The translations under genes and the position numbers were made by a program. Source: Siderastrea radians (lineage: Eukaryota > Cnidaria > Anthozoa > Scleractinia > Rhizangiidae). From it: a stretch of DNA of 64,000 nucleotides. This document shows positions 53,101 to 63,928 of this stretch, piece after piece (the first letter of the stretch is position 1; each line of letters starts with the position of its first letter). The notes beneath the pieces were generated by a model. The model did no database searches. It was not told where the DNA came from and worked only from the letters and a program-made list of their open reading frames with translations. The DNA is taken from the NCBI GenBank assembly GCA_964017195.1, contig OZ024890.1:25661701-25725700 (forward strand). Reading direction: 5' to 3'.

Positions 53101-56100
53101 CGCTCGCATAAAAAAGTTAATTTCGGACCCTGGCATGTGAAGTTTGATGACATCATTACCAAATTAAATCTCCACCAATCAGCATTTTGCATCGAAATTT
53201 TCAATGCAGATACATGTATTCAAATTCCTGAGATGTCGGTGCAAGCTCTCTCTCTCTATTTTCCCCTTCTTTGCGGGCTATAGGATCCTCAATATTATGA
53301 TCCTGTGCAGGATTTCCACCAGGGCTCATCTTTCCCTGCATCGCCTTTGCCCTTCCCATCCACCTTTTTACATACTGAGATACAGTTTTGAGTATAGTGC
53401 AGATTACTTTACTTTGACTGGAATAATTGCCACTAGAAAACTAATCCGGCAATTTCCAGATCGAATTGGAATTTAGAAATGTTGGTTTTTGAGCAGAGGG
53501 GAAAACCGGAGTACCCGAAGAAAAACCTCTCAGCGCAAGGACAGGAACCAACAACAAACTAAACCCACATCTGACGCTGAGTCCGGGAATCAAACCTGTG
53601 CCACATTGGGGGGAGGTGATTGTTCTAACCACTGTGCCATCCCTGAGTGAATGAAACCATAAACTGTAATCATTTTTGTTATTTTGGTCATTGTTCTGTG
53701 TGTGTTTCTGTGATAAATTCTTGTGAATTTTACATACATGTAGCAAAGTCATGAAGAAAGTAAAATGTTTTGGTTTTAAGTCTCTCGATGAAGTGTTAAA
53801 AGATAACCTTGTTGTTGTTTCTTTGTTTATCAACACAACTCATGACTGAGTCTCAAGCTCTAGGATTTGTCAACGATAACAACATTCAGGTACATGTAGC
53901 ACTCTATTGAGTGACATTTTTAGATTTATGGAGACAAGTTATGACTCAAAACTAAGTTTAGCAGCAGCCAATATTTACATCATTGAAATGACTTCCATTG
54001 CTCTTACCTTTGTGACAACAACTACCATGGGAAGGCCAAGATTATCTGTAAGCACATTTTCATCAAGAGGTAGAAGAACCCTGTCTTCATCTTTTATTCC
54101 AGACCTTCTTCTGTCCTCAGTAGCTTCATCTGGCTCCACATACTCTTGGAATTGCCGCACAACTACAGCAGAAGAACAACATATCGCATTTGATAAATGA
54201 CTTGCCTTTCAATACACTGTTAGCTGTTAACTACCTAAGAGTTCTAAAAAGTCTTAAAATTTTCTATCACTCATGATCTTCCAACACTTCCAATCAATTT
54301 CCAAGCCTTAACTTCCAAAGATAAGGAAATATAGATTACTTCATAGAAAGTGTGACGTACAGATTTTTATTCACGAGTTGCAAAACTTTGAAAAAAGAAC
54401 AAGTGAGCGCAGCGAACGAGTGAGTTTTCCAAAGTTTTGCAATGAGTGAATAAAAATCTGTACAAAGCACTTTCTATGCTGTAATTTATTTATTATAGTT
54501 ATATATAACGAGAATTAAATATAGCCTTCAAACCTCAATGTGAATAATGTATCCTGCACATACATATAATTTAGTCAAGGCTGTCAACAAGGGGTAAGGA
54601 GCTTGGAATTTTGCCCAGCTACTATAATTTTGAGCCCTGGCGACTTTGACAGACACACAAGACATTGTATTTTCTGGCTAACTTCTCTTCAATTTCCCCA
54701 GCTACATGTACTTCTGTGTAGTAAAATATTTAAGAATCAGCTTAACAGTTTATTGTGGCATCAATTTGACAGATAATGCAATAAAAATGACAGTTTGGTA
54801 GTGCCTGCCTACCAAGATCATGAGATCATAATGTGCAAATTTGTCCACAAGCAAAACTAACTGATATTTGAAAATTTCAATGGCAAAAATATGATAACTT
54901 TATTTTTAAAACAGTCCTGAGGCAAGGAATCCCATATGATTTCGATGAGGAACAAAATACCTCTTGTAACCAAGAAACACAAAGTCTCTAAAAACATGTC
55001 ACTATTTTAATAACAGAACCCCTACATGAATCCGTATATGATAATTTCTTATATTTGCAGTGTCAAACTAATGAGTCAAAGGGATGCACTCCCAGAGAGC
55101 TCAATGACTACAAATTCATTAACATTTATTATATGCACTAGAAATTTATGCAAGTTGAGTCTAAATTTCAAGATAATATAAAATAATATAATGATAAATA
55201 AAGCACCTTACAGCACAGTACACTATTTTAACACTTACATGTATCAATTAAACATGAGATTCGTTTCTTACTTATTAACTTATTCAATGCAATCCCAATA
55301 AATAAAATTTCTTTAAAAAATCACAGCATATTTCCTAAAGAGGCTTTGCGTGCCTGCTAGGATTTAATATTTTCATCTCATCCAAAGGAAAGTAAATATA
55401 TAAAAGCGTCAATCATTTGCAAACATTCCTTTCCAACCAAAACATTTTTACGATCGCCACTTAATTCGATTTTTGAGCAAATCAACCGAAAAATATGATG
55501 TATGTATGTAACTCCAAGCTTCCATATGTAGCGTTCTGATTCCATCAAAAATCAAAATGATTTTCCAATCCACTCATATTTACCCAGACAGTTTGACTGT
55601 AAGGCTTATGTCCAGGTGCAACGTTTCGATCAAGATTCGCGATCGCGGTATGAAATTAAATTTCTGACAAACGTAAACCGTACAGAATATATTTTTAGCA
55701 ATTTTGCAAACCTGTCAGCTGCAGAAGTCTGTCAAACAGCTATATCAACAGTAATATAGTGACTTCGATAAGCCTGCTCGGCAGTTACTTTTGTCATCTT
55801 CAACACAATAGCAAATACTGTATCGACCAGCTAAAGGCGCTAAAATATGAATCCAAATTGAACTTACTTCTTTCCTCCATTTCGTTCAATTCCCTTGGAG
55901 GTAGTTTGAGGGAGTGAATATGCTCTCGAAGAACTTCTGTCCACGAATGCAAAGACTCCATAATTGTCCATGGTCTAGAAATGTCCACAACATGTACAAT
56001 CAAAGTGTTGGTGATGCTTTTGGGGGTAATTGCATATTGCAGAAGATTTTTGTGAAGTGGATCCCCGTCCAATATCCATACACCTAACCGGGTGTTGTCT

Positions 56101-56612
56101 AAAAATCGAGAAAAAAGTTGCACATTAGATTCTTATAACTAATAAAATCAAGCATTTCTTTAACGACTAGTACTTTAACCAGTTCGTACCGTCTCTCTCT
56201 TCATCGTGAACATCGAGATATGTGTACTCGAGTCCATGACCTTTACTAATTTCATCCTCTTTTCCTCGAAGCTTCGATATTAACGTAGTTTTTCCTGATC
56301 CATCATAACCTACAAAAAAAAGGTTTTCTGAGTCTATGCACTTAAATAAAGGACGTTAAAAATAGAGTAAGGCAAAAAGGTATCTAAAAAACGAACCTAG
56401 CAGTACAATCGACTTGTTGGAAGGAAGTTTTCGGCTTGCTGAACTTGAAACGTCACTCAAAATCGACGACCTGCCGAACAAAAATAAGAGCCAGATGCCA
56501 TTATCAGAAAGTGCTCGAACTTATTGTTAGTGTACAAGTATTTTTAATCTTAGTACCAGAGATCTTTGCCTCCTTCTTCGCCGACCGAACCTCTATCATC
56601 GACGTCCGCCAT
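44125..56612 (-). CDS. DYNC1LI1: Cytoplasmic dynein 1 light intermediate chain
   Basis: Twelve exons join into a 471-aa protein: 56612-56557, 56470-56397, 56309-56190, 56098-55868, 54162-54008, 51284-51191, 50630-50495, 49640-49529, 49110-49051, 45819-45763, 45204-45106 and 44346-44125. All are GT-AG and the frame is kept throughout. The subunit anchors dynein heavy chain and links the motor to cargo adaptors. A Ras-like domain starts with the P-loop GYDGSGKT (44-51); recognisable blocks include [15 protein letters not shown] and VDKESVFI. The C-terminal part carries [12 protein letters not shown] (about 412-423), the adaptor-binding helix known in animal light intermediate chains. It ends in AELDRM...TEAS, like vertebrate homologues. 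Length is a little under the human proteins (about 490-520). One gene probably represents the ancestor of vertebrate LI1 and LI2. Introns are heavily invaded by transposons. Confidence 0.96.
44450..44545 (+). repeat. Dispersed coral-type repeat copy
   Basis: Contains TTCTAACTTTTGAGTCTGTG, GATGAAATCCT, GTGTGACCATTCAAATGAAA and CAGCAGTACTTTCACATGGT. It lies in the last intron of the dynein gene. Confidence 0.75.
46539..48851 (+). pseudogene. hAT transposase pseudogene
   Basis: The first frame (46539-47387, 282 codons) opens [10 protein letters not shown] and has a BED/TTF-like zinc-binding segment (CKIC ... H ... SDH) and ADESTDIS typical of hAT transposases. A one-base insertion near 47333 shifts the frame. 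Further on, the expected coding continues in pieces: a stop at 47458-47460, an open segment 47461-47757, and a last segment 48153-48851. The last piece carries the hAT dimerisation region ([29 protein letters not shown]). A repeat insertion at 47758-48070 separates them. The gene cannot make a full enzyme. Confidence 0.88.
47758..48070 (+). repeat. Two tandem poly(A)-tailed repeat units nested in the hAT gene
   Basis: Unit 1 (47758-47894) and unit 2 (47895-48070) both start GCCCCAGGGGCATTAGACCC and end AAGTGACCACC followed by a run of A. Unit 1 lacks about 50 bases present in the middle of unit 2. A diverged inverted piece (GACGGCGGGGTAA, 48106-48118) follows. A-tails suggest copying by a LINE-type machinery. 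Confidence 0.75.
51552..51741. repeat. GGATCCTA-rich irregular repeat
   Basis: A dense run of words such as AGGATCCTA, GATCCTACAGGATC and TAGGATCTAG in both orientations, with no fixed period. The run resumes beyond the inserted element at 53281-53315 (TAGGATCCTC, ATGATCCTG). Confidence 0.75.
51742..53280. mobile_element. Inverted-repeat transposon with 9-bp target duplication (MULE-like)
   Basis: The 9-bp word TAGGATCCT occurs exactly on both sides (51733-51741 and 53281-53289). The element starts TAGCCTGCGAGC and ends TTTGCGGGCTA. Internal parts of the ends also match in reverse complement (AGAGAGAGAGCTTGCA and CATCTCAGGAATTTGAA). The longer left end has an extra stretch (AAGATCTCTCAGGGATGATG). 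It has no transposase frame. A 9-bp duplication with long ends is typical of Mutator-like elements. Confidence 0.85.
52392..53132. mobile_element. Nested transposon with CAGGGTCCGAAATT ends
   Basis: The ends CAGGGTCCGAAATTGCGACC and TTAATTTCGGACCCTG are inverted repeats, and the 5-bp word GCATG lies on both sides (52387-52391 and 53133-53137). Sub-terminal repeats (TGGCGACCAGAATTT, GTCGCCA) recur near both ends. There is no coding frame. It sits inside the element at 51742-53280. Confidence 0.8.
53476..53646 (-). mobile_element. tRNA-derived SINE
   Basis: On the minus strand a tRNA-like head (GGGATGGCACAGTGGTTAGA ... GGTTTGATTCCCG) is followed by a tail with TTCGGGTACTCCGGTTTTCC, like the conserved central domain of metazoan SINEs. 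It lies in an intron of the dynein gene, in the same orientation as that gene. Confidence 0.75.
54337..54484. mobile_element. MITE in a dynein intron
   Basis: Ends TACTTCATAGAAAGTG and CACTTTCTATGCTGTAA are inverted, and the inner blocks TACAGATTTTTATTCACGAG and GTGAATAAAAATCTGTAC continue the pairing. The unpaired centre is GTGAGCGCAGCGAACGAGTG. Confidence 0.85.
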
Positions 56613-56751
56613 TTTGACTGATACTTTCCAAAGTTCCCGTATACTGGGCCGGTCTCGGTCCCAATCCCCAAGCCCCCGCCAAACCGGAAGATCACACAAA
56701 CATTACAAGCTTTATAAATGGAATTGCTTCAGGCAATTTTCTGATTTTAAG

Positions 56752-59040
56752 CAGGAGCCATAATCGGGGACGGAGACCGTAAGCTCTGGGTACACGCGGC
56801 CCCCGGCTTTTTTTTTAGAGAAAATCGCGCCACCCTCAACGTCATAAACGCGCGTGGGTACTCGCAAATTTGCGTACAACTAGGGCGCGCTGGGTGAGAC
56901 AGATAACTAACGAGGCGCGTGGCGCCGAAATGGTTACAATTATTTGATATCCAGCAAGCCCGAGTAGAATAATTGTTTTCATTATTAAAAACGCAATCAC
57001 TAATTGCCATAAAATCAAGAAAGAGAAAAAAAGAGAGAGAGAAACTCCGAGATAAAAGGGAACAAGAATAGTTCGCGATCACATGACTGACAGAAAAAGG
57101 CGCCAAAACCTTGCGAAGTGTTGCAGCGTTTCTTTGCAGGGCTGAATGAATCAATGAAACTGCTCCGAAGTGAACGTACACGCCCAAGGCTTGGGAAAAA
57201 TCTTTCAATTATTGGCTTTGAAATGCGGTACGTGTTTGATTTTTCCTGAAAAATTGTTGTAATCATCGTTCAAAGCCGATTGAAGCGTACGATCTCACCG
57301 TTGTATCTGCAGGAGTTCAAATGAACGAGTTTGTAATCGATCCTTTCGCACAACGCTGACAACGGAGCCATCTTGTGCTTGTTTGATCGAGCTGAGGTCA
57401 GAATTTAATAATATTTTAACGTGAACGATAATTTCTATGCAAATCACTGAAAGACTACGGAGGTGAGGAACATTATAATTCAGCATGTTAAGCTTACTTT
57501 TTAACACAAACCACAAAGCGCAGTTGTTCTCAGTTTAGAGCCTGCAGACGGAATGGTAAAAGCAACACTCAACTGTGAAAGCGATTTAACGTATTTTACA
57601 AGTGACATCGATCCGATTTGTACCTGAACATTTGGAGCTGCTGGAACACAGAGCTACAAAGAGTACAGGTAAACCAGTGTCAATTTTGCGGGGTATAGCC
57701 AAAAATGTCGCCCTTTCTAGTACTGAATTTGTTCAATGCTTGTTGTTCCGCACTGCTTCATGATTTTTGTACTGACTCGCCATAAAAGTGTAACAATTTT
57801 TATTAAATGCTTCTCTCCCATTTCCCTGTGTTTCAGTTTGTCTTGTCTCGATATTTCGGAGTCAAAGCCTTTAAGAACAAGTGATTGACTTGACGATGAA
57901 AGAAATTGTAAACACAGCTAAAAACACAGCGCTAAATGCTTAAATTTCTATTTCTGCAGTTTCTTTTCGTCCTAAGAAATCAAGCACTCTGAAACAACTT
58001 AGATTTGTGTCTCAGTGACGTTCAGTTGTAATTTCTCCTTGATTTAACTTCGATACAAAGTGATTTTTCTCTCCGGGTCGATGGCGGAGAAATAAAACTA
58101 TAGGCTCACTCTGTCGTTGAAACCCTTGACACGTCGACTGCACTATGTATTCCGTCTAGGTTCGTAAATTGCCCGGTAAGTGATATTCAACACTACGGTA
58201 GCATGAAGTTTTACTTCATCTTTCTCCTTTTCATCGACGGAAGTAGTTTTTTTTATTTTTGCGTTGGTGTTTTTCCAGTTCTCCATTTTCTCGACGATTG
58301 ATAACGCACCGCAGAGAGCATTTGATTGAAAATAAAGCGCGCTTTTCGCTATTTTTTGTCTTCATTTCGGCCACTTCGGTAAAGGCGGACATTATTTCAG
58401 AAAACATACGCTGAGAAATCTCGGCAAACGTTTTCTTTCCTGATTCGGTAGTTTGAATCTATGTTACTATTTTCTTTTGCAGTGGAAAAAGTGACAATGA
58501 TTTATCAGTGCGTATAAACTTTTCTTCACACTGTGCTTGGACATTCATTTTACAGTCTTTGCGGCCGCCCTTCAATCTCTGTACGTCCTCAGAGGAAATA
58601 CATTCTCGGGACGTCTTTTCTCTTTTCTTTCCTGATTCGCCTTCATCTGCTTTTCCGTAGTTCGACGCCTTTTTTGCCCGCAAAACTTTTTTTCCGTCTA
58701 ACGGGGAAATCCTCGTTCGACGTGTCCGACTCATCTTCGCCATAGGATTTCTCTAAAATATTCTCACTGCCATCATTGGAATCACTTGTATAATCTTCAT
58801 ATTCATAGTCACTATCCAGAAAGTTCTCCCCAGGGGCTTGCCTCAAATTTGGAAGTGACACTGATGACAGAAACTGAATTTCTTCAACTCCAACGAAGGT
58901 AATTTCCGACGCCATTTTGTTTATTTTTCTTTGCGCGGGGTCCTCGCAACATACACGCGCGTGTGTCACACACGATGGGGTTAACGCCACTACTGAAAAT
59001 GGTATTTAGTTACGGCCTCCGTCTCCGATTATGGCTCCTG
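56752..59040. mobile_element. 2.29-kb inverted-repeat element upstream of the dynein gene
   Basis: The left end CAGGAGCCATAATCGGGGAC (then GGAGACCGTAA) is mirrored by the right end TTACGGCCTCCGTCTCCGAT (then TATGGCTCCTG), about 31 bp with two mismatches. The 7-bp word TTTTAAG lies directly outside both ends (56745-56751 and 59041-59047). It lies 140 bp upstream of the dynein start codon. The only coding-like content is an acidic frame near the right end. The superfamily could not be decided. Confidence 0.85.
58643..58912 (-). CDS. Uncharacterised acidic open frame in the 56.8-59.0 kb element
   Basis: Not recognised. An 89-codon minus-strand frame begins ATGGCG in a good initiation context (AACAAAATGGCG) about 100 bases inside the right terminal repeat. 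It opens MASEITFVGVEEIQFLSSVS, then has an acidic stretch (DSDYEYEDYTSDSNDGSE), then a Lys/Arg-rich stretch. A run of seven A near 58690 could join it, after a one-base slip, to a second frame (to 58459) with several cysteines. An acidic amino end is common in some transposase genes, so this may be the first exon of the element's lost gene. No downstream exon was found. Confidence 0.35.
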   Translation of the reverse strand, partial: ASEITFVGVEEIQFLSSVSLPNLRQAPGENFLDSDYEYEDYTSDSNDGSENILEKSYGEDESDTSNEDFPVRRKKSFAGKKGVELRKSR

Positions 59041-61086
59041 TTTTAAGCTATTTTTAGCTGATTTGTCTATAAAGAAAAAGGGCTAATGCTTAATCGATTC
59101 CAACATGCATCTCGTCTCGCCTTACTTGCCAAAAAGAACACTCTGGAAAATACATAAAGGCCAAGATTTCCATGAATTAAATAAACTGGGCAGGAGCATG
59201 CCCCAGTTGACGGGGGAGGAGTTGAGCTGGAAACTGAAAGGCTTAGGTGGTCATTCTTCTACTTCGGCGTTGCGTATGGTATCAAAAAATTCTCGGCGCC
59301 TAAGTTACTTTTTTCTCCTCTTTCTTTTTGCTAGATCATTTTGGAGGGAAATGAAGGTCAGTTCACAGCGAATATGCGGTAAATTTACTTCTGAACGAGT
59401 GGGACGCTTGAGTGAGCTTATATGCCATACTTAATTTATCACTCCAGTCATTTTTCTAACGGACAGTCGCAGCTGCTGCGAGAGCAAAAGAAGGAGAAAA
59501 TACTGCTCCTTCAGAAAAATTTAAATACTACGTTCAAAGCCTCAGCCTTCATTTAGAAAGGGTAATTTGTACACTGCGAACTGCTTGTTTTCCAACCTGG
59601 TTCTGGATAAAAGTGTTCTCTACTATACGTATCAAATCACAAGCCCTTTATTCAGTTAATGCGGATATTCTGTTCTATGTTGCCCGTGGACCATGGCTGA
59701 AGACAATTACCTGACCTATGGAAGCTATGAACTCCCCAATTTAATTTTCTAAGTACACATGTCTCTCCTGACCCGTGCCTTCCTTTCTCTTCCCACTTGT
59801 CACTGAGGGTGCACGGGAGTCAGTTTGTTTTGCCAATCAATTCTTGCGCTGAATTCATAAAGGGTAATTTCACTGTAAAGCTGATCAGTTATACTGATTT
59901 TCATACTGTTTCGCTTAGACAAAGGGCTAAAGCTCAGACGTCAAATTTTGACTTTCTTTACAGTGGGAAATTTACCTTATCACCTCAGTTCAGAAACTCA
60001 TCTTTTTGTTCTAGTTCTTTTTTTGTACTATAGTGGACCCCTAAAGAAGACAAAATATCGTCCTTGAAGTCGGTGCAATTTGAGTTAAAGATTTACTTAA
60101 ATGATAATCTGTTTTCCTAAAACTCCCTTTTTCTCTCAAACTCGAATTTCTTTTTAAAGTTTACACTGCACGTGTCCTGCCTCATTCTTGCGTATGCACC
60201 ACTTTTTTTTTTCGCAGAAGCGCTTTGAAAGTGCAAGGGATGCGCTCTCTGTGAGGCCTTCCCGCGGTCCTCCCGACCGCTCTTGTGCCGACAAGGCAGC
60301 ATGCGTTTACAAGTCCCACTTGAAATGCCACACTTTTCAGTGTTGTTAGCTGTACGCAAAGAAAACCCTTTTAATGACACGGTATAAAGTAACGTTTGTA
60401 TAGACAAATCTTTTCCCACTCCAACTCGAATTTGTTTACTTAGTTTACGCAGCATAATGGATCCCAAAGTCCCACTTGAAAAACAAGCATGCGGCACTCA
60501 AGATTCAAAAGGCCATTACTAAAAGCATATGGGCATCTCCCAGGATGTGTATGATGTATAATGTGTCTTTCCAAGTAGAGAATTGCTTTAAATCCCGATT
60601 ACATCTAGCTGTAGGCTGTCTCGATACTTCGTGCAGACAGGAGACAGACAACCGAACTACAGTAGGTACCTTAACTTATTCTTTCCTACTTTAGCCTGTA
60701 TTCTTCTGACTAATTAATGTCAGAGAAGATAATTCCCCTTTAAATAACACAATTTGCTTTTGCATTCTGTAAAATTCGACTTTTTTCACGAGCGATCTCA
60801 ACTTCCATTTCAGTAGCTCGACTCCGTCCAGTTTTAAAGTGGGATCAAGAATAGCGGCTCGTGTAGTTATCTGAGGCAGCTTGATTCATACCCAATTTTC
60901 AGGCCGATCAATGAGTACCTCATTGTTACTTATGAATTCGCGAGTTTTAATTTTCGGGATTATACATTTTTGCAGTCAAAAAAAAAAAGCAAAAACCTGG
61001 ATGATAGGAAATACACTCTAGCCGTCAGTGTAGGCTTGGTAATTGAGTTTAATCATTTTATCTTTTCACCGAATAGCTATCTCAAG
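59041..61086. other. Spacer before the phospholipase-like gene
   Basis: No exon recognised. It should contain the promoter and a 5' UTR exon of the plus-strand phospholipase-like gene, since a 3' splice site (CACCGAATAG, ending 61076) lies 10 bases upstream of its ATG. Short diverged direct repeats (CTCGAATTT..., GTCCCACTTGAAA) occur at 60.1-60.5 kb. Confidence 0.4.
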
Positions 61087-62289
61087 ATGCTCATGACTGA
61101 AATTTTCACCTTCTGTGTGCTACTATTGCTGATGTCATTGCCATATGAGGGAGAGTCTCATTTACGAACAAACTCCACCTCGTGTCCTGTGCATATCAAT
61201 GGCTGCAGTATCCCGTGCGGATTGCCCTTCGTATACAAGACAAAGTTTACTCCTGCTTGCAACAAACATGATGTCTGCTATAGCTGTGTAAGTGGTAATT
61301 TAAGTGTTACGTTATTTAGATTTGTCGGGAAACGCTTGTACTATCTACTTCTGACAACCCGGAGTGTTCCAAAAATAACGCCTCCCTACCAAGCGTTTAC
61401 GAGAATGCGGTCGTACCTTTCAACTCTTTAAGCCCCGCACCATAATACATATCCTCCTTACGGTTCTCCATAAATTTTGGTGAGCACTATTTGGGAGGAC
61501 AAGACTATTCATCTTTGGCAATAATTTCCTTAATTTTCCTGACCTGCATGTGTTATAATGCACTGATATGGGGAGTACTAATACTTCTAGTCACTTTATG
61601 CTGGGTATCCTGTGATGTGGCTAGCCGCCCCATCCAGGGAGGGAGTAGTAATACTGCTAGTTGCTTTTTGCTGCAGAAACCCGAAGCGCTGGCGCTGAGG
61701 GCGGACTATAGTGTACGTTCCGTGTGTGACTTTACCTAGGATTAATAAATATAAATTCGACGAGCATCCCCGTCACTTTCACTTGAGTTCTTTCAAAACC
61801 AACCCCGGCCACCCAGATTCTATCAGTATGACGTCGGCTAAAGTGCCTTGCAAGTCTGGTGTACCAGAAGTCTCAATTTGATAACTACGTTTGTACTCTT
61901 TACTCAAGCACATTTTGGGTCCGTTAGCGAGCAGTTGATACAAATAGTGGTATATTTAACAATGAGAACTACTTCTATCTCTTTATTAACAGGGTCAGCT
62001 GCATGGATGGTCCAGAGCGGACTGTGACACGTCTTTCCAAAAAGACATGCACAAACTGTGCGAGGCGAGCACCAAGAGAAAGCGATTTTTTTCCAAAGTC
62101 TGGAACTGGCTGAAAAGCCTAGTGTCGACTGCTAGTGACAAGGTCAAGCGTTGTAAGGCTGCGGCAGATATCTATTACACTTCGGTCAACCACTTTGGCC
62201 ACGCGAACTTCGAGAAAGTTTCTCCGAGCTGGTGCACGTTTGCATGTGTCAAAGGTCACGGCGATCCAAACATTGTCCTGAGTAGTTAG
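61087..62289 (+). CDS. Small secreted phospholipase A2-like protein
   Basis: Two phase-0 exons: 61087-61287 (67 codons) and 61993-62289 (98 codons plus stop), giving 165 aa, with a GT-AG intron (donor GTAAGT). Residues 1 to about 24 form a hydrophobic leader, so the product is secreted. After it come CGLPFVYKTKFTPACNKHDVCY: a glycine-containing loop suited to calcium binding and the His61-Asp62 catalytic pair within CNKHDVCYSC. The second exon carries further cysteines (CDTSF, KLC, RC, WC, AC) and a lysine-rich middle. Secreted PLA2 enzymes cleave the sn-2 bond of phospholipids. The arrangement recalls conodipine-like PLA2 more than classical pancreatic types. Such proteins can be venom or digestive components; neither is shown by sequence. 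The frame is intact. Confidence 0.82.
61572..61655 (-). repeat. Short repeat fragment in the phospholipase intron
   Basis: Two diverged copies of GGAGTA.TAATACT.CTAGT...TTTATGCTG stand about 80 bases apart. The reverse complement reads CTGGATGGGGCGGCTAGCCA and CACAGGATACCC, resembling a dispersed SINE-like fragment common in animal genomes. The identity is uncertain. Confidence 0.35.
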
Positions 62290-63265
62290 CGCTGTTCCAA
62301 GACGGTTTACATGACGTAGAACGTAACCAAGGAGAAACATAATGTAACTGTAGTGTGCTTTTAATTAGAATAAACATCCACATGAGAGAAAATGACGAGT
62401 GGACTTTTTCCTGCCTTTTGTTAAAACGCAAATGTATATTATCTTGCACGTGAGTTTTTCACAAGTCTCGAAAAATTTTTCTCACTCTTCTACCAGAAAA
62501 CTAAAAATCTGTTGCTTTAAATGTTGGAAAACAGAAAAAGCGGTATAAAAGATTTAGGGTAAAATGCATTTTAAAAAGTACTGTGCTTATTTTAAAAGTT
62601 TCTGTAAGGATCCATTCAACACATTACAAAGTGAATGTACTCACATTTCACTCATTTTGATTGCAACGAGTCTTTCATAAAGGTTTACATAGATTTAATT
62701 ACTTTCTTAACCAGCCAAACTGATCGATTGAAATGGGGACATAACTACAGAACTTTCATGCAATGCACAACCTCTCTGTTGCTTCCCTACTGAAGTTGTA
62801 CGTTCCTGAATATAACTAAGCAGAGATAGTATTAAGGAGGTTTAAAATGAGATTCAGTCTATAACGGAGATTGAAACCTCTGGCAGTGGGTGGTTTAAAA
62901 AGATTATCTGCAATAAAAAGTTGCCTGGCTACAGACTTCTCAGCACTTTAGTATAAAAATGAGCGTTTTGCCTGTTGGCCTGGATGAGGTATAGATGGCA
63001 GCATTTTTCCATGAAAAGGGTGAGTATTTGAATGGTTTAGTCTAGAACAGGATATCAGGAAAATCACATGATTTGTGTCAAAAAGATCGTGGTGCTTTCC
63101 TGAGCACTGGCCGAGAAGCACACCCACACCCAAGGTTTTTTCGATTGGTGACGGGCCCCTCCCTACTTAGGACCGTAACAGGTAACTCAGATTGAAATAA
63201 ATATCGCAGACATCACTTTACAAAGGTCCAATCCTCATCGGAGTATTTGATTCAGTTAGAACACC
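62290..63265. other. 3' flank of the phospholipase-like gene
   Basis: Contains AATAAA at 62369-62374, 80 bases past the stop, a good poly(A) signal candidate. Nothing else recognised. Confidence 0.5.
62369..62374 (+). terminator. Candidate poly(A) signal of the phospholipase-like gene
   Basis: Canonical AATAAA 80 bases downstream of the stop codon, in the right orientation. Confidence 0.6.
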
Positions 63266-63269
63266 TTAA

Positions 63270-63928
63270 GGACGTTCGCGCGAAAAACTTCTACAATACA
63301 GATTTTTTTCATACTTTGGCTACAGTCAGATAATGAGTTACCTATGTCAGAAATGGAAAAAAATTGGGGGGTCGCCGACTTCGTTTTCGAAATAAAGCGC
63401 GTCAAAAACTACCCCAATTTTGACAAATCGGCCCTCGTAACTCGACATGGCCTCAGTACTTGTTAGTCGAAAAATATTAAAAATGATTCGCTATAGACCC
63501 ACTTTCTTAGTCAAATTTTACTTAAGTGGGTCTGTTAAGTAAATAATTTGAACCGGTGTCATCCTTTTAGTTAAATTCAACCTCTAAGATCGACTTTAAC
63601 GAACACCGTGCAGCTGCAATAATAGTAGCATTCGATGATGCGAGGGCAGAAAAGTTGAAAAAAAATCAAACTTCTACAATACAGATTTTCTTTAATTTTT
63701 CACAAAACGTAGATAATCGACAAAGAAAGTGATCTATCAAAAGAAAATGTGGGGTCACCGAACATTTAAGAGAGTTAAACCCGTGCATAGATATTAAAGT
63801 GCCCACTAGCGCTTTATATCTCCACATTTCTTCAACAGCGCGCGCGCTTAATGCATGACGTGGCATGACATCACGAAATGAATTGCGTGCGCAGTAAGGA
63901 TGCGCAGAAACAATTGGCGCGAACGTCC
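63270..63928. mobile_element. MITE flanked by TTAA
   Basis: The ends GGACGTTCGCGCG and GCGCGAACGTCC are inverted, and TTAA lies directly outside both (63266-63269, 63929-63932). A TTAA duplication is typical of piggyBac and Kolobok relatives. The interior has a repeated block (ACTTCTACAATACAGATTTT, at 63288 and 63669) and no open frame. Confidence 0.85.

Noticed and set aside
53580..53650. Functional tRNA gene on the minus strand
   Set aside because: The tRNA-like head is joined to a SINE central domain.
56747..57208. Minus-strand 153-codon frame inside the 2.29-kb element
   Set aside because: It crosses the terminal repeat and flank, and its composition is not protein-like.
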